Shown piece after piece: positions 34,347 through 42,328 of a stretch of DNA of 55,789 nucleotides; within the stretch, counting starts at the first letter, position 1; each line of letters begins with the position of its first letter. The DNA is taken from positions 1 through 55,789 of the forward strand of contig NZ_FXZM01000016.1 of NCBI RefSeq assembly GCF_900169175.1, given 5' to 3'. A program made the translations under genes and the position numbers. This DNA comes from Brevibacterium jeotgali. Lineage in GTDB: Bacteria; Actinomycetota; Actinomycetes; Actinomycetales; Brevibacteriaceae. The notes beneath the pieces were generated by a model. It searched no databases. It saw only the letters and a list, made by a program, of their open reading frames with translations, and had not been told where the DNA came from.

Positions 34347-34988
34347 TCAGCGCAGCAGTCCCAGATGCAGGGCACGGAGCACCGCGTTCGTCCGGTCACG
34401 AGCTCCCAGCTTGAGGAGGATCGTCGACACGTGGTTCTTCACGGTCCCCTCCGCGAGGAACAGCACCTGCGAGATGTCGCGATTGCCGTATCCCTCCGCC
34501 ATGAGCCGCAGCACCTCTCCCTCGCGTGCGGTGAGATCCTGGACCGGCCCGGCGGAGTCGTCGGGGTGCGGCAGCGTCCGGATCGCCCGCAGCATCCGGT
34601 CGGTGATCGACGGCGCGATGAAGGTGCCGCCGTCCGCCAGGATCCCCACCGCGCGGGTCAGCTGCTCGACGGTGACGTCCTTGAGCATGTAGCCGTGCGC
34701 TCCGGCGCGCAGCGCGTCCAGGACGAGCGTGTCGTCGTCGAACGTCGTGAGGACCAGCACCGGCGGCGGATCATCGCTCTGCGCCAGCTGCGCGAGCGTC
34801 CACAGTCCGTCGTACTCCGGCATCCTCAGGTCCAGCAGCACGACGTCCGGTGACGTGTCCGCGATGACGTCGAGCGCGGCGAGTCCGTCGCTCGCCTCAC
34901 CGACCACCTCGACGTCCGCGATGTCGAGCAGCGTGCGGATGCCCTCGCGGACGAGTGTCTGGTCATCGACCACGATCACGCGGGTCAT
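34347..34988 (-). CDS. NarL/FixJ response regulator
   Basis: 213 residues from ATG 34986-34988, overlapping the kinase stop by 4 bp. Receiver domain with acidic pocket VVDDQ, phosphoacceptor Asp53 (VLLDLRMPE), conserved Thr (VLTTFDDD) and Lys (LKDVT). The C-terminal LuxR HTH is at about 150-205 (LTAREGEVLRLMAEGYGNRDI, TVKNHVSTILLKLGARDR). Pairs with the kinase at 34985-36088. Palindromes in the divergent promoter region 36103-36171 are candidate targets. Confidence 0.95.
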   Translation of the reverse strand: MTRVIVVDDQTLVREGIRTLLDIADVEVVGEASDGLAALDVIADTSPDVVLLDLRMPEYDGLWTLAQLAQSDDPPPVLVLTTFDDDTLVLDALRAGAHGYMLKDVTVEQLTRAVGILADGGTFIAPSITDRMLRAIRTLPHPDDSAGPVQDLTAREGEVLRLMAEGYGNRDISQVLFLAEGTVKNHVSTILLKLGARDRTNAVLRALHLGLLR

Positions 34989-36088
34989 GGCCCCGGCACC
35001 CGCGCGGTGACACGGAACCCGTCGCTCCCGTCGACGGTCACGTCGCCGCCGAGCTCGGCGAATCGCTCGTGCAGCCCGCACAGGCCGTTGCCCGGCACCG
35101 GCGCGGGGTGTCCCCTCCCGTCGTCGACTGCGTGCAGGACCGTGTGCTCGTCCTCAGCGGTCACGTCGATCCGCAGACGATCCGCCCCGGAATGCCGAAG
35201 CGTGTTGGTGACGATCTCCTGGACGCCTCGGACGAAGGCCACCTGCTGGTGCTCGCCGACCTCCACGGCCGGATCGACGTCGACGGAGACCGTGAGGTCC
35301 GGCAGGCCGTGGACGACGCCGCGCAGCGCCTCGGCGAGGTCCGCTGTGCCCTGCCTCAGCTCGCCCACGGTCGACCGCACGTCCGCGAGCAGGTCCCGGG
35401 CCACACCGTCCGCCCGGATGATGTGCTCGAGGGCGCGCTCACCGGGTCGATGCCTGGCCGCTTCGAGTTCGAGCGTGAGGACCGTGAGCTGGTGGCCGAT
35501 CAGGTCGTGCAGCTCTCGCGAGATGCGCAGTCGTTCAGCGTTCCGCGACGACGCGGACAGCAGGACCGACGCGGCCCGCAGATCGGTGTGCGCCTCCGTC
35601 AGCTCTCGACGCAGACGCATCTCCCGCAGAAGCGTCGCAGAGCTCAGCACTGTCGCGCACTGGATGAGGAGGTAGAAGCCCAGCAGCGCGATCGTGTCGG
35701 CGACAGTCGCCGACTGGATGAGCAGGACGACGGCGAGCGCGGCTGTGTTGAGGCCGATCACCGCCGACGATGCCCACAGCGGCATGATGTACACGCTGAT
35801 CGCGGCCGTGATGACGAGGACGATCTGGACGAGTCCCAGGCCCGGCGACGTGAGCACCACCGCCCATGACGCGAGGAGGGCGACCCCGAAGGCCGCCCGG
35901 CTGCGCCACCCCTGCGATTCCGTGGAGCTCACGACGACCAGCGCGGCGAGGAAGACGCAGTACAGCACGACCCACCACGCACGTGCGATGGAGGGATCCG
36001 CGATCCCCAGCACGACGGGCGCTCCGACCGCGACGGCCAGCACGAGCATCGCCAGCCCGGCCCACTGATCGGTCCCGATGCGTCGCAT
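34985..36088 (-). CDS. Sensor histidine kinase (HisKA_3 family)
   Basis: 367 residues. Five or six membrane segments (about 10-150) without a large extracellular loop, indicating membrane-stress or intramembrane sensing. The HisKA_3 phosphoacceptor is His194 in RISRELHDLIGHQL, and the HATPase_c domain ends with DGRGHP and GNGLCGLHERFAELGG (G-box). The start ATG 36086-36088 lies 6 bp after TAGAAT, pointing to a leaderless message. It is divergent from the ABC exporter genes, a LiaSR/DesKR-like arrangement. Confidence 0.94.
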   Translation of the reverse strand: MRRIGTDQWAGLAMLVLAVAVGAPVVLGIADPSIARAWWVVLYCVFLAALVVVSSTESQGWRSRAAFGVALLASWAVVLTSPGLGLVQIVLVITAAISVYIMPLWASSAVIGLNTAALAVVLLIQSATVADTIALLGFYLLIQCATVLSSATLLREMRLRRELTEAHTDLRAASVLLSASSRNAERLRISRELHDLIGHQLTVLTLELEAARHRPGERALEHIIRADGVARDLLADVRSTVGELRQGTADLAEALRGVVHGLPDLTVSVDVDPAVEVGEHQQVAFVRGVQEIVTNTLRHSGADRLRIDVTAEDEHTVLHAVDDGRGHPAPVPGNGLCGLHERFAELGGDVTVDGSDGFRVTARVPGP

Positions 36089-36094
36089 GCTCCG

Positions 36095-36200
36095 ATTCTA
36101 GAGGTGCGGTGCACCGCACCGGGGGTGCCGGAAGTCATGGGTCGAAGGCCCGACTATCGGCACCTGTGCCGGAGACTCCCCCGTTCCTAACGTTGCCGTC
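36095..36200. promoter_or_regulatory. Divergent promoter with two palindromes (kinase / ABC exporter)
   Basis: Minus strand: TAGAAT (36095-36100) 6 bp before the kinase ATG, with the perfect 18-bp palindrome GGTGCGGTGCACCGCACC (36103-36120) directly upstream. Plus strand: TAACGT (36188-36193) 7 bp before the ABC ATPase ATG (36201), with CGGCACCTGTGCCG (36158-36171) over the -35 position. Both genes appear leaderless, and each promoter carries a dyad, so coordinated control by the response regulator is plausible. Confidence 0.6.
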
Positions 36201-36938
36201 ATGACTACGACGACAGCGGCCGTCATGGCCGACAGCCTCACGAAGGCCTATCGCGGCGGGACCGCGGTCGACGGCATCACACTGCGGATCGAGCCCGGAG
36301 AGGTGTTCGGAATCCTCGGCACGAACGGCGCGGGGAAGACCACCACGGTGGAGATGATCGCCGGCCTGCGGAGGCCCGACAGCGGGGAGGTGCGGATCTT
36401 CGGACTCGACCCGCACCGGGACCGCGGAGCGGTCCGGCAGATCCTGGGCGTACAGCTGCAGCAGGCGTACATGCACCACGCTCTCAGCGTCGACGAGCTC
36501 ATCGATCTCTACCGCAGCTTCTATCCGGATCCGCGGCCCGCTGCGGACCTGCGCGCGCTGGTCGGTCTGGAGGACCAGCGCAGGGTGAGGTTCGAGAAGC
36601 TGTCGGGAGGTCAGCAGCAGCGATTGTCCATCGCTCTGGCACTCGTCGGCCGCCCGCGGCTGGTCATCCTCGACGAACTCACCACGGGCCTCGACCCGCA
36701 CGCTCGCCGCCGCATGTGGTCGACGCTGGAGGGCCTCCGCAAGGAGGACGTCACCATCGTCCTCGTGAGCCACGCGATGGACGAGGTGGAGCGCCTCTGC
36801 GACCGCGTCGCCCTCATCGACGCGGGCAGGGTCGTCGCACTGGACACCCCCGCAGGACTGGCCGCACAGGGCGGAGCCGACTCCCTCGAGGACGCCTTCG
36901 TCACCCTCACCGGACGAGAACTGGAGATCGACGGATGA
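36201..36938 (+). CDS. ABC transporter ATP-binding protein
   Basis: 245 residues. Walker A GTNGAGKTTT, Q-loop QLQQAYMHHALSVDEL, signature LSGGQQQRLSIA, Walker B LVILDELTTGLDP (Glu-Leu instead of the usual Glu-Pro after Asp) and switch His VSHAMDEVERL. Overlaps the permease start by 4 bp. Probably the target exporter of the neighbouring two-component system. Confidence 0.94.
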   Translation: MTTTTAAVMADSLTKAYRGGTAVDGITLRIEPGEVFGILGTNGAGKTTTVEMIAGLRRPDSGEVRIFGLDPHRDRGAVRQILGVQLQQAYMHHALSVDELIDLYRSFYPDPRPAADLRALVGLEDQRRVRFEKLSGGQQQRLSIALALVGRPRLVILDELTTGLDPHARRRMWSTLEGLRKEDVTIVLVSHAMDEVERLCDRVALIDAGRVVALDTPAGLAAQGGADSLEDAFVTLTGRELEIDG

Positions 36939-37714
36939 CCACCGCAACCCGCTCCCCCGCACCCCAGCACAGGCCCGGCCCCGATGCGTGGCTGACCCTC
37001 ACGGTGAGCGAGGCCAAGATGGTCTCCCGCGACACCGCAGGACTCATCGTCCCCCTGGGCCTGCCGCTGCTCATCCTCATCATGAGCGCCGCCGCCGCGG
37101 GATCCGAGGTCCTGGTCGGGACGCACACGGCACTCGAGGTCTTCGTCCTGCCCCTCGTCATCACTCTCGTCATCGCCACCATCGGCATCGTGAACATGCC
37201 CAGCTTCCTCGCCTACTACAGACGCTCGGGCATCCTCCGCCGGCTGGCCGTCACGCCCGCATCACCGAGCATGGTGCTCGTCGCGCAGGGGGTCGTGAGC
37301 GTTCTGCAGGCCCTGCTGGGCCTCGTCCTCGCGCTCACCGTCGCGCTGGTCTTCTTCGGGGCGAATCCACCCGAGCGCATCGCTGCCGCCATCGGAGTCT
37401 TCCTCCTCGCGACCCTGGCGATGTACGCGCTGGGCATGGTCGTCGCGTCCATCGCCCCCACCCCCAATTCCGCCGTCGCGATCGGGCTCGTCCTCTTCTT
37501 CGCGCTCGGAGCGCTGGGCGGACTGTTCGGGGGCATGGCGGCGCTGCCCGACTTCCTCTCCGGCATCGCCCCGTGGCTGCCGTTCGGTGCCTCCGTCGAA
37601 GCGCTGGGAGCGGTATGGGTCGGGGCGGACGTCCCTGCGGAGAACCTGCTGAGCCTTGCCGCGACCTCCGTCCTGGGCACCGCCGTCGCAGCCGCGCTGT
37701 TCCGGTGGGAGTGA
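36935..37714 (+). CDS. ABC-2 type permease
   Basis: 259 residues from ATG 36935; a longer frame starting 36716 lies inside the ATPase gene and is rejected. Six membrane segments. LIVPLGLPLLILIMSAAAAGS starts the first, YYRRSGILRRLAVTPASP marks the coupling helix and FFALGALGGLFGGMAALPDFL precedes the last pair. It forms an exporter with the ATPase; the substrate is unknown. Confidence 0.93.
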   Translation: MTTATRSPAPQHRPGPDAWLTLTVSEAKMVSRDTAGLIVPLGLPLLILIMSAAAAGSEVLVGTHTALEVFVLPLVITLVIATIGIVNMPSFLAYYRRSGILRRLAVTPASPSMVLVAQGVVSVLQALLGLVLALTVALVFFGANPPERIAAAIGVFLLATLAMYALGMVVASIAPTPNSAVAIGLVLFFALGALGGLFGGMAALPDFLSGIAPWLPFGASVEALGAVWVGADVPAENLLSLAATSVLGTAVAAALFRWE

Positions 37715-37795
37715 GGATGAGCGCAGGTGAGCTCGAAGCATCCGCGGTCCCCGTCACCCGCGCGCGGAGCCTGGATCGTCCGTACACTCGCGGGT

Positions 37796-38818
37796 ATGGG
37801 CACCGAGGACGCTGACCGGCAGACACCACAGATCCAGACACCCCCGATCCGACTCACGTCCCTGGCGCACGGCGGGGGCTGCGCCTGCAAGATCCCACCC
37901 GGCGAACTCGAAACGGCCCTCGCGTCGCTCTCCGGCCAGGAGTTCGAGCACGTGCTCGTCGGTCTGGACGACGGAGACGATGCCGCGGCCGTCCGCGTCC
38001 AGGACGGGCTGGCGGTCCTGTCCACCGCGGACTTCTTCACCCCGGTCGTCGACGACGCCTACGACTGGGGGCGCATCGCCGCAGCGAACGCCCTGTCGGA
38101 CATCTATGCGATGGGCGGCACTCCGGTCGTCGCAATCAACCTGGTCGGCTGGCCGCGCGAGGTCCTCCCGATGGAGCTCATGAGTGAGGTGCTGCGCGGC
38201 GGGCTCGCAGTCGCGAACGCTGCGGGCACTCCGGTGATCGGCGGCCATTCGGTCGACGATCCGGAGCCCAAGTACGGCATGGCGGTCACCGGCACCGCGC
38301 ACCCGGATCGCCTGCTCCGCAACGACGCCGCCGTCGCGGGACTGCCGCTGACCCTCACGAAGCCGATCGGCGTGGGCCTGCTCAACAACCGCCACAAGGC
38401 GACCGGCGAGGTGTTCGATGCGGCGATCGCATCGATGACGGAGCTCAACCGCGATGCGGCGACCGCAGCGCTCGAGTCCGGGGCGAGGGCCGCCACGGAC
38501 GTCACCGGCTTCGGACTGCTGGGGCATCTGCACAAGATGGTGCGGGCCTCGGGCGTGGGCGCGGTGATCGACCGGAAGTCCGTGCCGCTCATCGAGGGTG
38601 CCGCGGAGGCGCTGCGGGACGGGTTCGTGTCCGGCGGCAGCCGGCGGAACCTCGACTGGGTGCGATCCCACGTGCGCGCCGGTGCCGGCATCACGGAGGA
38701 CGACCTGCTGGTGCTCGCGGACGCGCAGACGTCGGGAGGACTGCTGGTCGTCGGCGAGGTCCCGGGCTATCCCGTCATCGGCGAAACGGTCGCCGGAGAA
38801 GGCATCGACGTGCGGTGA
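37796..38818 (+). CDS. selD: Selenide, water dikinase (selenophosphate synthetase)
   Basis: 340 residues from ATG 37796; TACACT lies 8-9 bp upstream, so a leaderless transcript is likely, although the frame is open to 37727. Active-site loop SLAHGGGCACKIPP with Cys29, Cys31 and Lys32: the Cys form, not the selenocysteine form. Further AIR-synthase-like motifs are GLDDGDDAAAV, FFTPVVDDAYDWGRIAA, GGHSVDDPEPKYG and DVTGFGLLGHL. It makes the selenium donor for SelA from selenide and ATP. It is 9 kb from selA-selB and 7 kb from the selenoprotein, on the opposite strand to both. Confidence 0.96.
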   Translation: MGTEDADRQTPQIQTPPIRLTSLAHGGGCACKIPPGELETALASLSGQEFEHVLVGLDDGDDAAAVRVQDGLAVLSTADFFTPVVDDAYDWGRIAAANALSDIYAMGGTPVVAINLVGWPREVLPMELMSEVLRGGLAVANAAGTPVIGGHSVDDPEPKYGMAVTGTAHPDRLLRNDAAVAGLPLTLTKPIGVGLLNNRHKATGEVFDAAIASMTELNRDAATAALESGARAATDVTGFGLLGHLHKMVRASGVGAVIDRKSVPLIEGAAEALRDGFVSGGSRRNLDWVRSHVRAGAGITEDDLLVLADAQTSGGLLVVGEVPGYPVIGETVAGEGIDVR

Positions 38819-38944
38819 GGACGCCGATCCACCACCCTTTCTCGTCGACCGGTCACTCCCGCACGATTCCGCGCTGACCCGTCACTCCAGCACGCAGATC
38901 GGCCGGAAAACGTGCAGGCATGACGACTGAGTGCGCTGCGGCCG

Positions 38945-39775
38945 TCAGTCCGAGAACTCCGTGCTGCGCGTGACGTCGACCCACGCGTCGATGTCCGCAC
39001 GCTGCCCGACGAGCTCGCCCTCCGCCCGTCGCAGTGCGTCCGACCCCAGGAGCAGGCGCAGCGGCGGATCGTCTGAGGCCACCACCTGCAGGATCGCCTG
39101 TGCAGCACGCGCCGGATCGCCCGGCTGCCGGCCATCGGTCGTGGCGTTCTCCTTGCGCCGCAGCCCAGCGGTGTCCGCGTAGTCCCCGATCGGCTCAGCG
39201 GACTGCGTGAGCGACCGCCCGGCGAAGTCCGTCCGGAACCCGCCGGGCTCCACGATGACCACCCGCACGCCCAGCGGTCGGACCTCCTTCGACAGCGCAT
39301 CGGAGGCGCCCTCGAGCGCGAACTTCGTCGCCGAGTAGTAGCCCGATCCCGGCTGCGAGGTCCGTCCGGCGATGGAGGAGACGTTCACGATCGTGCCCGC
39401 GCCGCTCTCCCGCATGCCCGGCAGCACCTGCTTCATGACGTCGACGGCACCGAAGAAGTTCGTCGCGAAGAGCTGCTCGACCTCTGCGGGATCGCCCTCC
39501 TCGAGCGCGGACCGGTAGCCGTAGCCCGCATTGTTCACGAGCACGTCGATCCCGCCGAACCGGTCCTTCGCGACCTCCACCGCCGCGACGACCTGCTCGT
39601 GGTCGCGCACGTCCAGCGGCACGACGGCCGCAGTCTCCGGGTACGAATCACCGAGCTCCGCGAGCACCTGCGGATCGCGCGCCGTGATCACCGCGTCGTG
39701 TCCCGCCTCGAGGACTGCGATGGCGAGCGCCCGCCCCAGCCCCGTGGAGCATCCCGTGATCAGCCATGTCGACAT
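38945..39775 (-). CDS. Short-chain dehydrogenase/reductase
   Basis: 276 residues from ATG 39773-39775 after AAGGAGA; the frame stays open to 40021 but that part is shadow. Classical SDR: TGCSTGLGRAL, NNAGYGYRSAL, Ser in NVSSIAGR, and YYSATK (Tyr-X3-Lys). PGGFRTDFAGRSL follows. An Arg (TARDPQ) after strand 2 suggests NADP preference. It is a stand-alone gene between selD and the formate dehydrogenase operon, and no link to either is evident. Confidence 0.9.
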   Translation of the reverse strand: MSTWLITGCSTGLGRALAIAVLEAGHDAVITARDPQVLAELGDSYPETAAVVPLDVRDHEQVVAAVEVAKDRFGGIDVLVNNAGYGYRSALEEGDPAEVEQLFATNFFGAVDVMKQVLPGMRESGAGTIVNVSSIAGRTSQPGSGYYSATKFALEGASDALSKEVRPLGVRVVIVEPGGFRTDFAGRSLTQSAEPIGDYADTAGLRRKENATTDGRQPGDPARAAQAILQVVASDDPPLRLLLGSDALRRAEGELVGQRADIDAWVDVTRSTEFSD

Positions 39776-39824
39776 CGTCCGTCTCCTTCGTCGTGGGTCG
39801 AGGGTCAGCCTGCGCCGCGGGGGC

Positions 39825-41075
39825 TCATCCGATCGTCGTGATCGAGTCGTGCGTGATGCCGGCGGCCTGGCGGGCCTCGAGCCGGTCCCGCTGGGGCTCC
39901 ACCACGTGGCGCGGGTCCTTCGTGGATGCGATGCCGGCCTCCAGCATCCCGAACCGCGTGTACGCCGAGGCCCCGGCCAGTGCCGCTCCCGCCGCCGCCG
40001 ACGCGACCTGCAGACCCACACGCAGAGCAGTGCGGCCGCCGCGCACCGTCGCGGACCCGCCGGACGCGCGCGCCGCCCGCCGGTCCAGCAGTCGCACCCC
40101 GACCTCGAGTGCGGCCGTGGCGACGCCGCCCGCGACCGCGAGCATCTCAGCGCGGTGCAGTTTGGCGCCGGGCTCGCCGGTCTCCATGGGCTCGACCTCG
40201 ACCGGGTGCATCCGGTCCTTCATGACCTTCATCGCGACGAGCTCCGCCGCCGTGCCGGCGAGCGCGAAGATCCGCGCGGGCCCGGCCTGGTCGAGCGGGG
40301 TCGTCACCATCGCGGTGCCGCCTGCCGCCGCACTCGCCGAGGCCGCGAACACCACCGGCAGACCGTTCCGCCCCGCGGCGTTCCAGGTCGGCACGGCCGT
40401 GGCACCCAGCAGCACGCCGGTGTAGGAGGCCAGCGGGGCGGCGAGCAGGACCGATGCGATCGCCGCGGGGGTCTCCAGCGCGTGGAGGACGTGCCGCAGC
40501 GGCTTCAGCGGTCCCAGGGGGATCCGCTCACCCGTCAGCCGATCGACCTCGATCACGGCGACCACCCCGGCGCCCGATCCGAACCCGCCCAGGATCCACG
40601 AGCCCAGGCTCATGGGCGATGTGATCTTCACGGTGCGCATCATGTTGAGGAAGCGCTCGGGACGCCCCAGATCCTCGACGAGTGCGAGCGCACCCGCGCC
40701 CAGGGCGCCCAGGGACACGAGACGCGTCGTCGATCGCAGCGCGGGCCGGCCGGTGATCTGTGCGCCCAGCCCCAGCAGTGCGGATCCGCCGGCCAGTCCG
40801 CCCAGGAAGAGGTAGAGGCTGATCTCGTCGCCCCACGGCGGGGCCTTCACGATGGGACGACCGTAATAGGAGGTGAACTCGACGTCCTCGACCATGGGCA
40901 TCTCGCGCCCGCCGTCGGCGCCGCGGTTCAGCCAGCCGCGGCCGCCCGATCCACCACGAGCGCCCGGTCCACCACGACCGCCCCGACCGCCGGCGGGGCC
41001 CCGACCACCGCCTCGGCGGCGGCGCTTCCGGTCTCCGTCCGGGGGACGGTACGAATCGTAGGGCGAGGTCGTCAT
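39825..41075 (-). CDS. NrfD-type membrane subunit of formate dehydrogenase
   Basis: 416 residues from ATG 41073-41075, overlapping the Fe-S subunit stop by 4 bp. After residue 65, with FTSYYGRPIVKAPPWGDEI and SLYLFLGGLAGGSALLG, come about eight membrane helices typical of NrfD/PsrC quinone-interacting subunits. Family landmarks include LVEDLGRPERFLNMMRTVK and SPMSLGSWIL. It should pass formate electrons to menaquinone. Residues 16-56 form an Arg/Gly-rich hydrophilic stretch (GGGRGPAGGRGGRGGPGARG) not present in most homologs. Confidence 0.92.
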   Translation of the reverse strand: MTTSPYDSYRPPDGDRKRRRRGGGRGPAGGRGGRGGPGARGGSGGRGWLNRGADGGREMPMVEDVEFTSYYGRPIVKAPPWGDEISLYLFLGGLAGGSALLGLGAQITGRPALRSTTRLVSLGALGAGALALVEDLGRPERFLNMMRTVKITSPMSLGSWILGGFGSGAGVVAVIEVDRLTGERIPLGPLKPLRHVLHALETPAAIASVLLAAPLASYTGVLLGATAVPTWNAAGRNGLPVVFAASASAAAGGTAMVTTPLDQAGPARIFALAGTAAELVAMKVMKDRMHPVEVEPMETGEPGAKLHRAEMLAVAGGVATAALEVGVRLLDRRAARASGGSATVRGGRTALRVGLQVASAAAGAALAGASAYTRFGMLEAGIASTKDPRHVVEPQRDRLEARQAAGITHDSITTIG

Positions 41076-42328
41076 CGGCGACCTCCCAGGAACGACAGGG
41101 CAGCGACCCCGATCATGCCCAGCGCTGCGGCCCCGGCGCTGGCCCACATGCCCGGCAGGTCCTTCGTCGGGACGCGGGGGTCCGGCGGCAGGCCGTAGAC
41201 CTCGGGCTCGTCGAGGAGGAGGAACACCGACCCGGTGCCGCCCACGCCGTCATGGGGGTTGGCGCCGTACAGCCGAGCCTCCGTCAGACCCTTCGCATGC
41301 AGGTCACGCACGCGGACCTCCGCCTGCTCGACCATGTCCTCACGGTCGCCGAACTTGATGGACTGCGTGGGGCAGGTCTGCGAGCAGGCCGGCTCCTGTC
41401 CCTCGAGCAGCCGGTCGTAGCAGAGTGTGCACTTGTTCGCGGTGCCCTCGTCGTGGACGTCCATCTCCGACGCACTGCGGTCATCGCGGTCCGTGGGTGT
41501 GTTGATCGTGCCGTCGTCGCGGCGCTCGATCACCCCGAACGGGCAGCCGGCCACGCACGTGCCGCACCCGTTGCACACGTCGTTCTGCACGACGACGGTG
41601 CCGAACTCCGTGCGGAACAGCGCACCCGTGGGACACACGTCGAGGCAGCCGGCGTGCGTGCAGTGCTTGCAGACGTCGGAGGACATGAGCCAGCGGAAAT
41701 CGGCGGTGTCCGGCGGAGTGGTGTCCACGTTCGACAGATCCGCGGTGGTTCCGTCGCCGTCGAGCAGACCGCTCAGCAGGTCGGCCTCGATGGTCGTGCC
41801 GGCCTGTGCGCCCCCACCGGACCCGCAGCCGCCGCCGGAGGGTCCGCATCCCGACGGTCCGCAGCCGGAGCAGCCCCCGCCCGAGGCCGCCGCGTCCTCG
41901 TTCGATGCCGCCGCGCCCGGGGTCGTCGCCGCCCCTGTGGGCGGACCCACCGTCGGCATCCCCAGACCCACGAGCTTCCGGCCCGATTCGCGCGCCTTCT
42001 CGATGCGGTCGCCGTCCTGCTCGATGAACGCGACGTGGCGCCAGGTGTTGGCACCCAGTCCGCCGGTGTTGTCGTAGGAGGACTCGAGCAGCTCGTAGGT
42101 CCCGTCCTGCGGGTTGCTGTTCCACTCCTTGCACGCGACCTCGCACGCCTTGCAGCCGATGCAGATCGAGGTGTCCGTGAAGAAGCCCTTGCGCTCGTGC
42201 GCCTGCGCGCCCCAGCTGCGGTGCTCGGTGGGCTCGCCCAGACGATCCGTGGTGAGGGACTCCTCCATCGAGGCCTCGCCCACCGCGGACCCCTCTGCGA
42301 GGGTCTCGCGTCGGACCTGCGTCGTCAT
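41072..42328 (-). CDS. Formate dehydrogenase iron-sulfur subunit (FdnH/FdhB-like, four [4Fe-4S])
   Basis: 418 residues. Four cysteine clusters: CIGCKACEVAC (56-66), CKHCTHAGCLDVCP (220-232), CNGCGTCVAGCP (252-263) and CTLCYDRLL...CSQTCP (300-320). A C-terminal membrane anchor lies at about 393-414. Between the first and second clusters is an insert of about 85 residues (125-210) containing a Gly-Cys stretch with Cys153, 156, 161 and 168. It passes electrons from FdhA to NrfD. Overlaps the alpha gene by 1 bp at 42328. Confidence 0.94.
   Translation of the reverse strand: MTTQVRRETLAEGSAVGEASMEESLTTDRLGEPTEHRSWGAQAHERKGFFTDTSICIGCKACEVACKEWNSNPQDGTYELLESSYDNTGGLGANTWRHVAFIEQDGDRIEKARESGRKLVGLGMPTVGPPTGAATTPGAAASNEDAAASGGGCSGCGPSGCGPSGGGCGSGGGAQAGTTIEADLLSGLLDGDGTTADLSNVDTTPPDTADFRWLMSSDVCKHCTHAGCLDVCPTGALFRTEFGTVVVQNDVCNGCGTCVAGCPFGVIERRDDGTINTPTDRDDRSASEMDVHDEGTANKCTLCYDRLLEGQEPACSQTCPTQSIKFGDREDMVEQAEVRVRDLHAKGLTEARLYGANPHDGVGGTGSVFLLLDEPEVYGLPPDPRVPTKDLPGMWASAGAAALGMIGVAALSFLGGRR
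41813..41896 (-). other. Cys/Gly-rich insert in the formate dehydrogenase Fe-S subunit
   Basis: Residues 145-172: four Cys in the spacing C-X2-C-X4-C-X6-C within Gly/Ser/Pro, made of GC(S/G)P-type repeats. It adds a possible fifth metal site or is a low-complexity loop. No matching motif is known to me in FdnH/HybA-type subunits. Confidence 0.7.

Noticed and set aside
37727..37795. N-terminal extension of SelD
   Set aside because: Not similar to the family N-terminus; ATG 37796 has a -10-like box at leaderless distance.
38819..38944. Two GTCACTCC(C/A)GCACG near-repeats between selD and the SDR gene
   Set aside because: Only short imperfect similarity; no dyad or gene signal strong enough to call a feature.
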